Positions 1 to 9,201 of a stretch of DNA of 21,215 bases are shown here, one piece after another. Every line of letters begins with the position of its first letter. Position 1 is the stretch's first letter. Source of the stretch: an uncultured Eubacteriales bacterium (GTDB lineage: Bacteria > Bacillota > Clostridia > Oscillospirales > Oscillospiraceae). Below the pieces are notes generated by a model. The model was given only the letters and a program-made list of their open reading frames with translations, searched no databases and was not told the origin of the DNA. The stretch spans positions 1 to 21,215 of the forward strand of contig USDP01000008.1 in assembly GCA_900553545.1 (NCBI GenBank), given 5' to 3'. A program made the position numbers and the translations under genes.

Positions 1-221
1 CGCTGGCCGGAGCGCAGTGCAAGTTCATGCACTGCCTGCCCGCGTTCCACGACCTTGGCACCGGCATCGGCCAGAAGATCCATGAAAAGTATGGTCTTGA
101 GGCCATGGAAGTGACTGACGAGGTCTTTGAAAGCCCGGCCTCCATCGTCTTTGACGAGGCCGAAAACCGGATGCACACGATCAAGGCCGTCATGGCTGCG
201 ACGCTCTGCAAAGACCTTTGA
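1..221 (+). CDS. argF: Ornithine carbamoyltransferase, C-terminal fragment
   Basis: This is the last 72 codons of an ornithine carbamoyltransferase, which makes citrulline from ornithine and carbamoyl phosphate in the cytoplasm (arginine synthesis, or the reverse reaction in arginine deiminase pathways). The frame is open from base 3, and the gene begins before the window. The family's HCLPAFHD motif, whose Cys lies in the ornithine site, is followed by EVTDEVFES and then FDEAENRMHTIKAVM, the classic C-terminal signature. The segment between HCLPAFHD and EVTDEVFES is of the longer type found in E. coli ArgI/ArgF and in catabolic ArcB proteins, not the short Bacillus ArgF type. Anabolic ArgF and catabolic ArcB cannot be separated from this fragment. 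The gene is convergent with the large minus-strand operon and shares its terminator. Confidence 0.93.
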   Translation, partial: LAGAQCKFMHCLPAFHDLGTGIGQKIHEKYGLEAMEVTDEVFESPASIVFDEAENRMHTIKAVMAATLCKDL

Positions 222-233
222 TTTTTGAACATA

Positions 234-277
234 AAACGACCCGGACGGCTGGAAACAGCCGTCCGGGTTTGTGTTTT
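234..277. terminator. Bidirectional intrinsic terminator
   Basis: A perfect 12-bp stem (CCCGGACGGCTG at 240-251 pairing with CAGCCGTCCGGG at 256-267) closes a GAAA tetraloop. On the + strand it is followed by TTTGTGTTTT, and on the - strand by TCGTTTTAT. It lies between the convergent ends of the carbamoyltransferase gene (stop at 219-221) and the lipoprotein gene (stop at 285), so it can end both transcripts. Confidence 0.92.
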
Positions 278-284
278 CTGTATG

Positions 285-1238
285 TTACTGCGCGGTGTCT
301 GTCATATCATAGAGCGTGGTTTTGCCGTCCCGCTGCCGCTGTGCGGCGGCGAGGGCGTAGAGCGCCTGTGTCGTTGCGGTCAGATCGCTGCCGCCATCCA
401 ATGTGTGGGAAAAACTGCCGTTTTCCTGACGAAAACGCAGGAGAACATCCTCTAATGTGGCGTGATTCTTATAAAAACGTTCATCCTCGAGGGAGATTCC
501 AAGCTCTGTCAGCGCCACGAGCACCTGACAGACTGACTCGCTGCTCACCGTGCCCCAGGAGACGAACGTCCCGTCCGGCTCCTGCTGCCAGACCAGCCAG
601 TCCAGCCCCGCGTCCACCGCGGCGGAAACCGTTGAATTATCACGGTATTTTGCGAGCGCCTGCAAGGCCATTGCCGTCAGATCGACGTCGGAGCCGCCGC
701 CGGCGAGGCCCCAGCCGCCGTCCGGATTCTGGCGGGAGAGGATCTCATCCACGTAGCCCTCGCGCGTGGCCTGCACGGCGGCGTCCGGGTTTTGCGGGAT
801 CTCATAGCCCGCAGAATCCAGCGCTAACAATGCGTAGATCGACCCGTTGACGCCCTGCATCGCGACGCGCTCAAGATCCGCTAACGGCACGAGCAGGTCA
901 TAGCCGCCCATGTCGCGCGGGTCACGCCCGATGGCCGTCAGCGCGAGCACGAGGCGGGAATACTCGGTGTACTTCGTCTCGCTGAGCTTGCCGCCCGCCT
1001 CCGTGACTGCGGCCTCGACATTTCCATAATATGTCTCATAGTATTTGCCCGCGACCTGCACGCCGGAGCGCGCGAGGCCGAACACCGTCCAGTCGCCGTT
1101 CAACGAACCATAGCCCGGATTCGGCGCGGCCTTTTTGAGATAGGCTGCCGCCTGTTCCAGCGGCGTTTTCGCTGCGCCGCATGCACAGAGCAGCAGCGCG
1201 AGCGCGAGGAGCAGTGCAACAAATCGTATTTTTCTCAT
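285..1238 (-). CDS. Lipoprotein with prenyltransferase/terpenoid-cyclase-like toroid repeats
   Basis: A 317-aa predicted surface lipoprotein. The N-terminus is a short basic stretch, a leucine/alanine-rich core and a lipobox ending LCAC, so Cys20 is the probable lipidated residue. The body has helical repeats of the prenyltransferase/squalene-oxidase type, with turns QNPDGGWG (170-177), QEPDGTF (219-225) and RQENGSF (270-276), each followed by a helix of the form TAMALQALAKY. This alpha/alpha-toroid architecture is shared by terpenoid cyclases, bacterial surface proteins and the alpha domain of animal transcobalamin/intrinsic factor. No DxDD or DDxxD cyclase motif is evident, so a binding role is more likely than catalysis. 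It is the last gene of the B12-riboswitch operon. The upstream stop is 3 nt away, and its AAAGGAG ribosome site overlaps that stop. The specific ligand, possibly a corrinoid, is inferred. Confidence 0.85.
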   Translation of the reverse strand: MRKIRFVALLLALALLLCACGAAKTPLEQAAAYLKKAAPNPGYGSLNGDWTVFGLARSGVQVAGKYYETYYGNVEAAVTEAGGKLSETKYTEYSRLVLALTAIGRDPRDMGGYDLLVPLADLERVAMQGVNGSIYALLALDSAGYEIPQNPDAAVQATREGYVDEILSRQNPDGGWGLAGGGSDVDLTAMALQALAKYRDNSTVSAAVDAGLDWLVWQQEPDGTFVSWGTVSSESVCQVLVALTELGISLEDERFYKNHATLEDVLLRFRQENGSFSHTLDGGSDLTATTQALYALAAAQRQRDGKTTLYDMTDTAQ

Positions 1239-1241
1239 CGC

Positions 1242-4200
1242 TTACTCCTTTATCACCAGTTTTGCATCGCAGAGCGGCGCGAGCTTGCTGTCCAGCAGGA
1301 AGAGCTTGATCTGTGCGCTGTTCTTGGTCAGATCATTCGTGCCTGCCGTCAGCGGCAGTGCCTTTGTCACCCGGCCGTTCGCGTCATAGCACGCCGCGAA
1401 CAGCATCTGACCTCCCGGGATCGTGTCCACGGTCAGAACGCCAGTGCTGGACTTCCAGTGCCATGTGATGTCACCGATCTTGCCGTCCGTCTGTCCGCTG
1501 TCTACGCGGATGTCCACCTTCAGCGTCGGGGATGTTGTCAGGTTGCTCGTCATGCCGCCGTTTCCGTCGGGCTGATTCTGGTACATGGTCAGGCCCTTGC
1601 CGTATTTGAGCGTGACGGAGGTATCGCCCGCCTGAACGGCGTCCGCCGGGGGGATCAGATATGCCGTCACGTTGCGCTTCACGCCGCGCCCGAAATCGCC
1701 CACCACGGTCAGACCCGCTGCGTCGAACTCTTCGCCCGGCGCATAGGTCGTCTTTGTGGGCTGCGATTCGATCTCCATGCCCTCCAGCATACGGCCATAG
1801 GCCATCAGATGGCCGGAGTCGTTTTTGAAGTAGATCGTGCCCTCTGCGTCCGCGATCAGGCTGCAAATGCAATGCTCCGCGTGGCCGCTGCTCGGGGAGA
1901 ACAGGGCATAGGCCACCTTCTTTCCGGATTCCATCGTGGTCAGCGCCGCGTCCGTCTGACCCTTCCGGTCGTACAGGAGGCGGATCGTGCCGGGGATGGT
2001 GTTCTCTGCGAAGTATACATAGACGTCGCCGTTCGCGTCGTTTTCATACGCCGTTGTGAGCAGACCGGACGCCTGCGGATAGCCCTTTGTGGGTACGCGG
2101 TAGGCGATGGACATTGCGCCGTCAAGGTCGATGACTGTGATGTTATGGCCGGAATACGCATCAAATTGGCTGCTGCCGGAGACGCCGACATAGGCCCGCC
2201 CATTGTAGACGACGGGCGTCGAGGTGCTCATGGCGACTCTGGTTGTGCCGTTTTGCAGCTTGAGCGTCTGCTTCGAGGCAATCTTCCGCCCTGTTGCGTC
2301 CAGCTTGATCTGGATGAACTCGCCGCCCTTGCTGGTCGCGTAGTAGGCATTGCTGCCGCTGTCATAGCAGATGGTGCTGCGCACGTCGCCGCAGATGCCG
2401 CCCACTTCGTCCAGCAGCGCACCCGTGGCCGCGTCGAACAGCAGCACGCGGCCGGTCGACAGCACCGGCGAGGTCAAGTTCTGGCCGTCGTCCGTGCCCA
2501 CGAGGAGGACGCCGTTTTGGACGCATGCGCCCGCCCAGTAGAAGCCGCCGGCCTGCACGTGCCGCCAGGCGGCATATTTTTCTTCATTGCTGGCAGTTGG
2601 CCGCTCGTCCGCGATGGGGATACAGACGAAGCTGGCGTCGCCGGTTTCGCTGTTCCAGAAGCCGGTGTAGGCATAGCCGTTTGAGACGGTAATGGGGCAG
2701 TTCGGCTGGCCTTTGAGCGGGTCATGGTAGATCCAGAGGGATTCCAGCGAGTCGGCGTCGAACGCCTGCACCACGCCGTTCGTCAGTGCGACGAAGATCA
2801 TGCCGTCTGCATAGGTCGGGCCGTTGATGGAGAAGCTGGACGAACCGGCCATTTTCCCGGTTTTGATCGTTTCGCCCGTGTCCTTGTTGACGCGGTAGAG
2901 CGTACTTCCGGCGTAGACAATCAGCTCGTCGTTCACGAGGATCGGATTGCTGACCTGGCCGCCGCCCATGCTGCCGCTGCCGGTGGCCGAGGCGCCGAGC
3001 TTGACGGCCCAGTAGAGCGTGCCTTCCGTCGCGGAGATGGGCGTGGGCGCGTCTGTGACGGCGTTGTTGCTGTTGCCGCCCGCGGCCATCTGGCCTTTTA
3101 CATAGGCCGTCCCGCGGAAATCCGCCCATTCGGCGCTCAGTGTGGTGTCCAGCGTTGTGTTTTTCTGCGCTGTCTGCAAGGAAATGGCGACGTTGCTGAG
3201 ATCGGAGTATGTTTTGCCGCCCATGGTCAGCTTCTGCACGCCGTTTTCCGTGCTGAGCGTCATCTCGCCGCCCTGCCCGATATAGCCCGGACTGGTGATC
3301 GAATAGAGATAGGTAAAGCTCTCGGAGAGCGCGAAGACGCCGTCCTCCGGCCAGACGCGCTGATTGCTGCCCGATTCTATGACGCAGATCAGCGCGTCCT
3401 TCGGCGTGGTTTGGAAGCGGACACTGGTCGCCACCGCCTTCTGGACGGTGATGGTATAGACCGTTTTCGCGGTCTCGTTGTGCCGGTTCGTCAGCGTGAA
3501 GCGGAGCGTCTCGGTGCTGCCGCTGCCGTTCAGCGGCAGAGACAGCTCGTATACCGGCCTTGTGGACGAGGTTTGATCCTCCGGGAGCGGCGTCCCGTCC
3601 ACGAGATAGCCCACGTCTTCGTCGCCGTATTTTGGCAGTTTTCCGTGCGCCTGGAGCTTCAGATCCAGCGAGCGTGCTGCCGCCGGGACGAGCACGGTAT
3701 AGTCTGATTGCGTGGCTGTATAGCCCTCTGCCTGCGTGCCGGAGGCGGTTTGATAGCGGAGCGGCACGGATACGCCGTTTGCCGAGGCGGACAGGCTCTC
3801 GAGGCTGAGCGACCGTTTCAGCGTCACCTGATAGTCCGTATAGCTGGTGATCTTCGTTGCCGTGTCATAGCGCGAGGCACGGAAGGTGAGCGTATTCTCG
3901 TGGGCGCTGCCGTCCAGCACGGCCCAGTTCAGATGGGTGCTTTTCCCGGAGCTTAAATCGATCTGCTGCGGCGTCTCGGGCTGCTTTGTGCTCTGTGTGG
4001 GGTAAATCACACAGACAGGGCCGAGGGAATCTCCGTCCTCGTTCTGCTGCGCGGCCTGCGCAGAGGGCGTCACCGTGGCGTCCCAGTATGTGGCGGAATA
4101 GGTGTGCTGCGCTGGCGTGAAGCTCGTGCCGCCGTCAAACGGCACGTCAAGCGTCAGCTCGGTCAGCCAGTCTCCGGCCGTCACCTCGACGGCCATGGTC

Positions 4201-5855
4201 AGGCCGCTGCCCACGTCGCTGAGCGTAAAGTCCTTCTTCGCGTGATACCAGGTGTCCTTCGTTGCCACGTAGCTGTAGGTTTCGTTCGGGACCAGTGTGT
4301 AGGTATAGACCGGTTCCCCAAGCTCCAGAACCGAGGTATAGGCCAGAACCTCGCCGTTTTTGTTCCGCACCTCAAGCTCGTCCGCGTCCGTCAGGATGAG
4401 CTTGACGCTTTGCCCCTTGCCGGGCTGGATGTGCAGGGTATAGGCCGTCTCATACGCGCCGTTTTTCACCGAGACGGTGACGTCGGTGTTCCCGTTGACC
4501 GGCACGGCTGCGCCGCCCTTTTTGTCGAGCGGGTAATCTGTTCCGTTGGAGGAGATGGTTATGCTGCTGCCCGTGAGCGTCGCCGTGGGGTAGATTCGCA
4601 GCTCTTTGGCGGTGTCGACGATCTGGTAGGTGTATTCCGTATCCGTCGGGGAGAACGCCTTGTCTGCGGCCTGCGCGGTCTCGGCTGCGTTCGTCACGCG
4701 GAGAGAGGCCAGCGTCGGCATCCGGTCGAGCCGCAGGGTCAGGTCGACGCTCTGGTCATAGCCGTCTGTCCCCGTCATGCTTGCGCGGAGGATGACAGTA
4801 TTGCCCGCCGCGCCGCGGGAAAGCACGTTCGGAAGGCTGCTTGTTTTGACGAATTCCGGGATGATCTTCTCCTGCGGCTTTCCGCTGGCGTCGGAATAGA
4901 GGGCCGTGACCGTCGCGGCCTTCGTATACGGCTTGTTCAGCTCGATATAGGGGTACAGATCACCGGAGAGAACGTCTGGAACGAGGACCGCCACTGTGTG
5001 GTCACGGATCGTACAGGCTATCGCCTTGAAATCATTGCCGCTTTCGGCGGAGATCTGGAACGCCGTTTCGTTGAACCAGTCATCCGAGGCCGGAAGCGCG
5101 GCCTGGATCGTCGCCGGTCCGCTGACGTTCAGTGTGCCGGAGACCTGGCGGATGCCCTGACGGATGCAGAAGGTGTAGCCGTCGCCCATCGGGAGCGTAA
5201 GAACGCCGGGATGGCCCGTGTCCGTAAAGCGTTTTCCGAATTTGTTTTCAGCGTAAACCTCATAATTTCCGCCCGTATAGCCGGAAAAGGTGATCTCATA
5301 GCCGCCAGTCAGACTGGCGCGGTATTTTGCAATGGCTGTGGTGATTGCGTCCGCGCAGCGCTGCGCGTCTGCGTCTGAGATGCCGGGGTAGGCGGCGGAT
5401 GCTGCCTGATAGGGCGTTTTTGCGGCGTTCTGCACGTCGGGATCTTCGGCAAGATAGTCCGCCATGGCGCGCATCAGCGCTTTTCGCCCATCCGTCAGCG
5501 CCGCAGTGAGATCTTCGGTAAAAAACAGATAATGCACCGAGCCTGCGGGCAAAGCCAGCCCCTGTTCAGCCGAAAAATCTCCGCAATAGAGGTATTTGCC
5601 GGAGACGCCGTTGATGGCGGTGACGAAGCTGCTGCCGCTGTCGATGGTCAGCTTGATTCCGGCGGCTGTCAGCGCTTCGACGATTGTCTGATCGTCGGAA
5701 TATGGAATTTTTTGTGGAGAAACCACAAGCGTTTTGGAAGTTTCTGCCGAGAAATAAAAACGATTCTCGTCATCTGTCGCCGACACGCCGAGCGGGAGGC
5801 AGGAGAGGAGCATTGCGAGTAAGAGCAATGCGGAGATGAGTCGTTTGAGTTTCAT
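1242..5855 (-). CDS. Giant secreted protein: cadherin-like domains, PQQ-type beta-propeller, Ig-like domain
   Basis: A 1537-aa exported protein. Residues 1-26 are a signal peptide (basic start, leucine-rich core, VSA end). Residues about 31-115 contain a pattern (QTIVEALTAAGIKL, then FVTAINGV) that loosely recalls a DUF4430-like fold, a weak assignment. Cadherin-like beta-sandwich modules lie at about 381-478, 563-680 (less clear) and 684-806, marked by LASLRV/LESLSA starts, EYTY/DYTV strands and YTLHI/YTITV ends. Residues about 935-1355 look like a PQQ/quinoprotein-type beta-propeller, with repeated strands such as LIVYAGSTLYRVNKDTGE and RVLLFDAATGALL. Residues about 1356-1420 match a bacterial Ig-like group 3 domain (TKTTYAPGEEFDAAGLTV). 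There is no LPXTG sorting motif and no C-terminal membrane segment. Start: GGGAGGT is 5 nt upstream of the ATG. The upstream gene ends 13 nt away. It probably displays or binds a ligand at the cell surface; no enzyme activity is evident. Confidence 0.85.
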   Translation of the reverse strand: MKLKRLISALLLLAMLLSCLPLGVSATDDENRFYFSAETSKTLVVSPQKIPYSDDQTIVEALTAAGIKLTIDSGSSFVTAINGVSGKYLYCGDFSAEQGLALPAGSVHYLFFTEDLTAALTDGRKALMRAMADYLAEDPDVQNAAKTPYQAASAAYPGISDADAQRCADAITTAIAKYRASLTGGYEITFSGYTGGNYEVYAENKFGKRFTDTGHPGVLTLPMGDGYTFCIRQGIRQVSGTLNVSGPATIQAALPASDDWFNETAFQISAESGNDFKAIACTIRDHTVAVLVPDVLSGDLYPYIELNKPYTKAATVTALYSDASGKPQEKIIPEFVKTSSLPNVLSRGAAGNTVILRASMTGTDGYDQSVDLTLRLDRMPTLASLRVTNAAETAQAADKAFSPTDTEYTYQIVDTAKELRIYPTATLTGSSITISSNGTDYPLDKKGGAAVPVNGNTDVTVSVKNGAYETAYTLHIQPGKGQSVKLILTDADELEVRNKNGEVLAYTSVLELGEPVYTYTLVPNETYSYVATKDTWYHAKKDFTLSDVGSGLTMAVEVTAGDWLTELTLDVPFDGGTSFTPAQHTYSATYWDATVTPSAQAAQQNEDGDSLGPVCVIYPTQSTKQPETPQQIDLSSGKSTHLNWAVLDGSAHENTLTFRASRYDTATKITSYTDYQVTLKRSLSLESLSASANGVSVPLRYQTASGTQAEGYTATQSDYTVLVPAAARSLDLKLQAHGKLPKYGDEDVGYLVDGTPLPEDQTSSTRPVYELSLPLNGSGSTETLRFTLTNRHNETAKTVYTITVQKAVATSVRFQTTPKDALICVIESGSNQRVWPEDGVFALSESFTYLYSITSPGYIGQGGEMTLSTENGVQKLTMGGKTYSDLSNVAISLQTAQKNTTLDTTLSAEWADFRGTAYVKGQMAAGGNSNNAVTDAPTPISATEGTLYWAVKLGASATGSGSMGGGQVSNPILVNDELIVYAGSTLYRVNKDTGETIKTGKMAGSSSFSINGPTYADGMIFVALTNGVVQAFDADSLESLWIYHDPLKGQPNCPITVSNGYAYTGFWNSETGDASFVCIPIADERPTASNEEKYAAWRHVQAGGFYWAGACVQNGVLLVGTDDGQNLTSPVLSTGRVLLFDAATGALLDEVGGICGDVRSTICYDSGSNAYYATSKGGEFIQIKLDATGRKIASKQTLKLQNGTTRVAMSTSTPVVYNGRAYVGVSGSSQFDAYSGHNITVIDLDGAMSIAYRVPTKGYPQASGLLTTAYENDANGDVYVYFAENTIPGTIRLLYDRKGQTDAALTTMESGKKVAYALFSPSSGHAEHCICSLIADAEGTIYFKNDSGHLMAYGRMLEGMEIESQPTKTTYAPGEEFDAAGLTVVGDFGRGVKRNVTAYLIPPADAVQAGDTSVTLKYGKGLTMYQNQPDGNGGMTSNLTTSPTLKVDIRVDSGQTDGKIGDITWHWKSSTGVLTVDTIPGGQMLFAACYDANGRVTKALPLTAGTNDLTKNSAQIKLFLLDSKLAPLCDAKLVIKE

Positions 5856-5868
5856 AAGATACCTCCCA

Positions 5869-8085
5869 TCAATAGAGACAGTTCAGCCACTTGAGGCGCA
5901 GCTTTCTGGGCCATTTTGTGTTGGTTTTGAGCAGATTCAGGACTGTTCCATGGAAATTTCGCATCATTTCGCGCTCCGGATCGTCCGGCGTTTTCGAGGA
6001 AAAGAGGGCCTTTTCGTTCAGGAAGACCATAGTGCGGAAGGTGTTTGCGGTTTCCTCACCGAACTGTCCCGAAATCGGGTCATAAAGCGCAAGCATCGAG
6101 CCGCCGCGGCGGTCGAAGCCGAGGGCGGACAGGAGCTTTGCTGCATCGGAGAACAGGCTGGAAATGGACTCGGAATTGTCCGGATCATCAAAGGTTTTCT
6201 GCCTGTTTTTGAGGATGATATGGTGGCGAATGAGGATAAACAGAACGAACAGGAGCAAAATTCCCGCTATGAGTAAAATCCAGAACGCGGGCTTTGCGAG
6301 CAGGCCGGTGCGCTGACCGCCGTCCGGCGTATTGTCCGGGTCTTCGGACTGTTCCGCATCGTCCTGCTCCGGTTCCTGACCTTCGGTAACGCGCGGGCCG
6401 CTGCCTTCGCCCTCGCCAGCGCCGACGGGCTTGATGCCGCTCTCGGTCTGCTCCGGCGCGAGGCTCTCGAGTCCCGGCGTCAGGGCCAGCGGCAGCCAGC
6501 CGACGCCGTCCTGATACACCTCGACCCACGCCCCGGCGTTCTCATCCGTGACGGAAACGTTCTCGTTTTCGACGGTTTTGACGGTAAATCCCTCGACATA
6601 ACGGGCCGGGATGCCGTAATAGCGTAGGGCAAGCGCGGCGACGGTCGCGTATTGGTAGGTCGTGCCCTTGGCCGTGCTGTCCAATGGAAGGGACGTATCG
6701 CCGCCGAAGCAGGTCTCCAAGAAGGAGAGGGCGCAGAGCTGCGCCTGTTCCTTGGATAACTCGCCGGAAAAGTTGAGATCCTGCTTGGTTTCTTCGAGCA
6801 AAGCGCCGAGTTCGTCCGTAAATTCTTGCGGAACGGCGAGGGCGTAGGAGTCGACGAAGTCGCGGTAGGCGCTCTCCATTTGGAGGTAGGAGCTGCTTGG
6901 CTCGCCTTGCTGCAAAGCATTCAGAATTTGCGGGAGGATGGTGCTTGCATCCGCAATCACGACGTAGGAATATTCGCGTTCGCCGTTCCAGCCGGAGGTT
7001 TTTACAGCGGAGGGCGCAAGACGGTTCTTGGCCGTTCCGGCGCTCGTGGGGAGGACGGAGAACGGTTCATATCGATAAAGCGAACAGGCGGAAAGATTTG
7101 AGATTTGAATGGTTTCGGTTTCGTATTCTGCGGTTTGTATAGCAGAAAGTGTAAACTGAGATTGCGGATAGAAGCCGTTCTCGTGGAGCCAGTAGAACAG
7201 ATCTTTTTCATTTGCCGCGTTTTCGGCATCCAAGGCAGACCACGTGCCATTCTCATAAGTATCCCCGACGAAGCCGCGGAGATAGAGGGTATCCGCCTTG
7301 TCTGAAGTCACGGACAGAATGGGTTCTGTTTCGTCTGACGATGGGACTGGCTTGGTCAGATCGCCTTCCGGCAAAATTTCTGTTTTTTCATAACGCCAAT
7401 GATGCAGGGCGTCTTTGGCGGTCTGGGAAAGATTCTGCATTGTGCCCGCTTGAAGCACTAATGCGGCAATTCCAAGCACAACTGCGCCGAGCAAGAGAAG
7501 GTTGACTGCGGAAACGGTATTTTTCTGCCACGCCAGCAGCAAAAGCGCAATTCCCGCCGACACGAAAAGCCACGCCGAGATATGAATGAAGCCTGCCGCG
7601 ACGGTGAGGACGATGAGCAGCGTTGAGGCCAAAGTCGGAACACGTGAAAGGGTGAGGCTGAGGGCCGCGAGGAAGAGACCGAGCAGGATGCCGGCCAGCC
7701 AAAGGCCGGAGTTGTCGGTTTGCGCGAGGGGAAGCAGGATACCTTTTTCATTGGCCCAGAGGTCGCGCGTCTCATTCCAGAGCGCGGCGAAGCCGTTCAG
7801 GAGCGTTGCTCGCGCAAAAATTACTATTACAATAAGTATCACGAGCGCGGCGGGCAGCAGGATGGCCTCTTTGCGGAAGTGTTTTGCTGCCGCAAACAGC
7901 GCGAGGCAGACGAGTCCCGAGGCGAGGATCGGCAGGAGGCTGCTCAGTCCGGTGACGGTGGTGAGCAGGCCCGCGAGGGCGCAGAAGATCAGGGCTGACG
8001 GGAGGATGGTTTCAGTCAGTCTGCTTGAAAATGTTCGGTTTTTACGGTATTTTCCAACGTGAAGGCCGGTATTTCGTTGCTTCAT
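5869..8085 (-). CDS. Membrane protein with transglutaminase-like domain, catalytic residues lost
   Basis: A 738-aa protein of the TgpA/DUF3488-transglutaminase type. About seven hydrophobic helices fill residues 29-212. A long extracytoplasmic region with the transglutaminase fold (about 440-540) follows, then an acidic linker (561-590), one membrane helix (about 600-619) and a cytoplasmic C-terminal tail. The fold is recognised by LALRYYGIPARYVEGF and AWVEVYQDGVGW. The family's Cys-His-Asp triad is absent: the usual GYCxxFA reads GTTYQYA (Thr476 in the Cys position), the usual HAWVEV reads AGAWVEV (Gly518 for His), and the Asp after GW is replaced in WLPLALTPG. It is thus probably a non-catalytic scaffold or binding version. 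AAGGAGG lies 4 nt before the ATG, and the DUF58 stop is 9 nt upstream. MoxR-DUF58-transglutaminase gene trios are common and are linked to envelope functions. Confidence 0.88.
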   Translation of the reverse strand: MKQRNTGLHVGKYRKNRTFSSRLTETILPSALIFCALAGLLTTVTGLSSLLPILASGLVCLALFAAAKHFRKEAILLPAALVILIVIVIFARATLLNGFAALWNETRDLWANEKGILLPLAQTDNSGLWLAGILLGLFLAALSLTLSRVPTLASTLLIVLTVAAGFIHISAWLFVSAGIALLLLAWQKNTVSAVNLLLLGAVVLGIAALVLQAGTMQNLSQTAKDALHHWRYEKTEILPEGDLTKPVPSSDETEPILSVTSDKADTLYLRGFVGDTYENGTWSALDAENAANEKDLFYWLHENGFYPQSQFTLSAIQTAEYETETIQISNLSACSLYRYEPFSVLPTSAGTAKNRLAPSAVKTSGWNGEREYSYVVIADASTILPQILNALQQGEPSSSYLQMESAYRDFVDSYALAVPQEFTDELGALLEETKQDLNFSGELSKEQAQLCALSFLETCFGGDTSLPLDSTAKGTTYQYATVAALALRYYGIPARYVEGFTVKTVENENVSVTDENAGAWVEVYQDGVGWLPLALTPGLESLAPEQTESGIKPVGAGEGEGSGPRVTEGQEPEQDDAEQSEDPDNTPDGGQRTGLLAKPAFWILLIAGILLLFVLFILIRHHIILKNRQKTFDDPDNSESISSLFSDAAKLLSALGFDRRGGSMLALYDPISGQFGEETANTFRTMVFLNEKALFSSKTPDDPEREMMRNFHGTVLNLLKTNTKWPRKLRLKWLNCLY

Positions 8086-8094
8086 GGGGCCTCC

Positions 8095-9201
8095 TTAGAT
8101 GGCCAGCTCGGAGAGCTGATTCATATAATCGGTTTCACTGTAATCCGCGCCGCAGACGAGGGCCGTGAGATGACCGAGGGTTTGCAGGTTCGGGCCAGCA
8201 GGCTGTTCGCCACTGACGTAGATCAGGTGGGAATATGCGCCAGCCGGTACGGTCTGCAACAGCAGCTGCGCACCGGAAATTCCAGCTTCGGCCTTGGCGG
8301 TCAGCAGGCGCGGAAGCAAGGCGATGAGTTCGTCGAGATCGCGTACCAAATGGCGCACCAGTTGGCTGTTTTCGTTCCAGCAGAGCGTGAATTGGACGGA
8401 CTGGGCCAGCAGGTTCCGGCAGAGGGACGCGACGATCTCGGCCTCGGCGTCTGTGCGGGAAGCGGTCGGGTATTCCTCGGTGCGCTCCCAGAAAAGGGCG
8501 GCGGAGCGCGTGATGGGCAGGGAGGCATCTTTCACAATTAACTTGCCGTATTTTTGGCTCAGCTTCCAATGCACTTGACGCGGGCTGTCGCCGGGGACGT
8601 AGTCCCGGATCTGGAAGATCTCGGAGAGATCAGAGCCGGAGCGCTCGGTCGAGTAGTCCTCGGCTTCCTCGACGCGCGCCGCCGAAGGACTGAGCAGAAG
8701 GTTCTGCGGGAAAGTGTCCGGCTGGACGACGGAGGCTGTATGGGCATCCGTTTTCGCTTTCACGCCGATGAGGCCGAAGCAGTCGTAGAGGCGCACGGAA
8801 GCGACCGTCAGGCGGATGCGGCCGCAGAACGGGCTGCCGAAGGTGGCGCGGACAGTCTGTGTTTTCTTCGGCCAGACGCCGCAGGAGAGAGTCATAGACT
8901 GGACTTCCCCGTTCAGCTGGTTTTCCAAGCGGACACGGCAGGCGCACAGGCAGATCGGAAAGAAGGACGGATTTTGGACAGTTACTTCCAATAATCCTTC
9001 CGTGCCCTTTTTCAAATTGACGGGCATATTTGCGGATAGTTTCAGCTTTTTGGCTGCAAGCAAATTGAAGGGCAGGCACAAAAGCGGCAATACGACCATG
9101 CAAATTGCCAATCCGAGCGCGATGGGGCTGGCGGTCTGGACGGTGAGGGTCAGGAGGCCCAGCACGAGCAGCAGCCAGACGAATTTTCGGATGATCTTCA
9201 T
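8095..9201 (-). CDS. DUF58 domain protein (MoxR partner)
   Basis: A 368-aa protein with two closely spaced hydrophobic helices at about residues 7-50, then a soluble region with the DUF58 signature DLSEIFQIRDYVPGDSPRQV followed by HWKLSQKYGKLIVKD. DUF58 proteins carry a von Willebrand factor A-like fold and usually work with a MoxR AAA+ ATPase encoded next door. The exact biochemical role is unresolved in most cases. The start codon overlaps the MoxR stop in an ATGA arrangement, which indicates translational coupling and roughly equal synthesis. The downstream transglutaminase-like gene starts 9 nt after the stop. Family assignment is firm. A role in assembling or maturing the two secreted proteins of this operon is inferred from position only. 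Confidence 0.9.
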   Translation of the reverse strand: MKIIRKFVWLLLVLGLLTLTVQTASPIALGLAICMVVLPLLCLPFNLLAAKKLKLSANMPVNLKKGTEGLLEVTVQNPSFFPICLCACRVRLENQLNGEVQSMTLSCGVWPKKTQTVRATFGSPFCGRIRLTVASVRLYDCFGLIGVKAKTDAHTASVVQPDTFPQNLLLSPSAARVEEAEDYSTERSGSDLSEIFQIRDYVPGDSPRQVHWKLSQKYGKLIVKDASLPITRSAALFWERTEEYPTASRTDAEAEIVASLCRNLLAQSVQFTLCWNENSQLVRHLVRDLDELIALLPRLLTAKAEAGISGAQLLLQTVPAGAYSHLIYVSGEQPAGPNLQTLGHLTALVCGADYSETDYMNQLSELAI

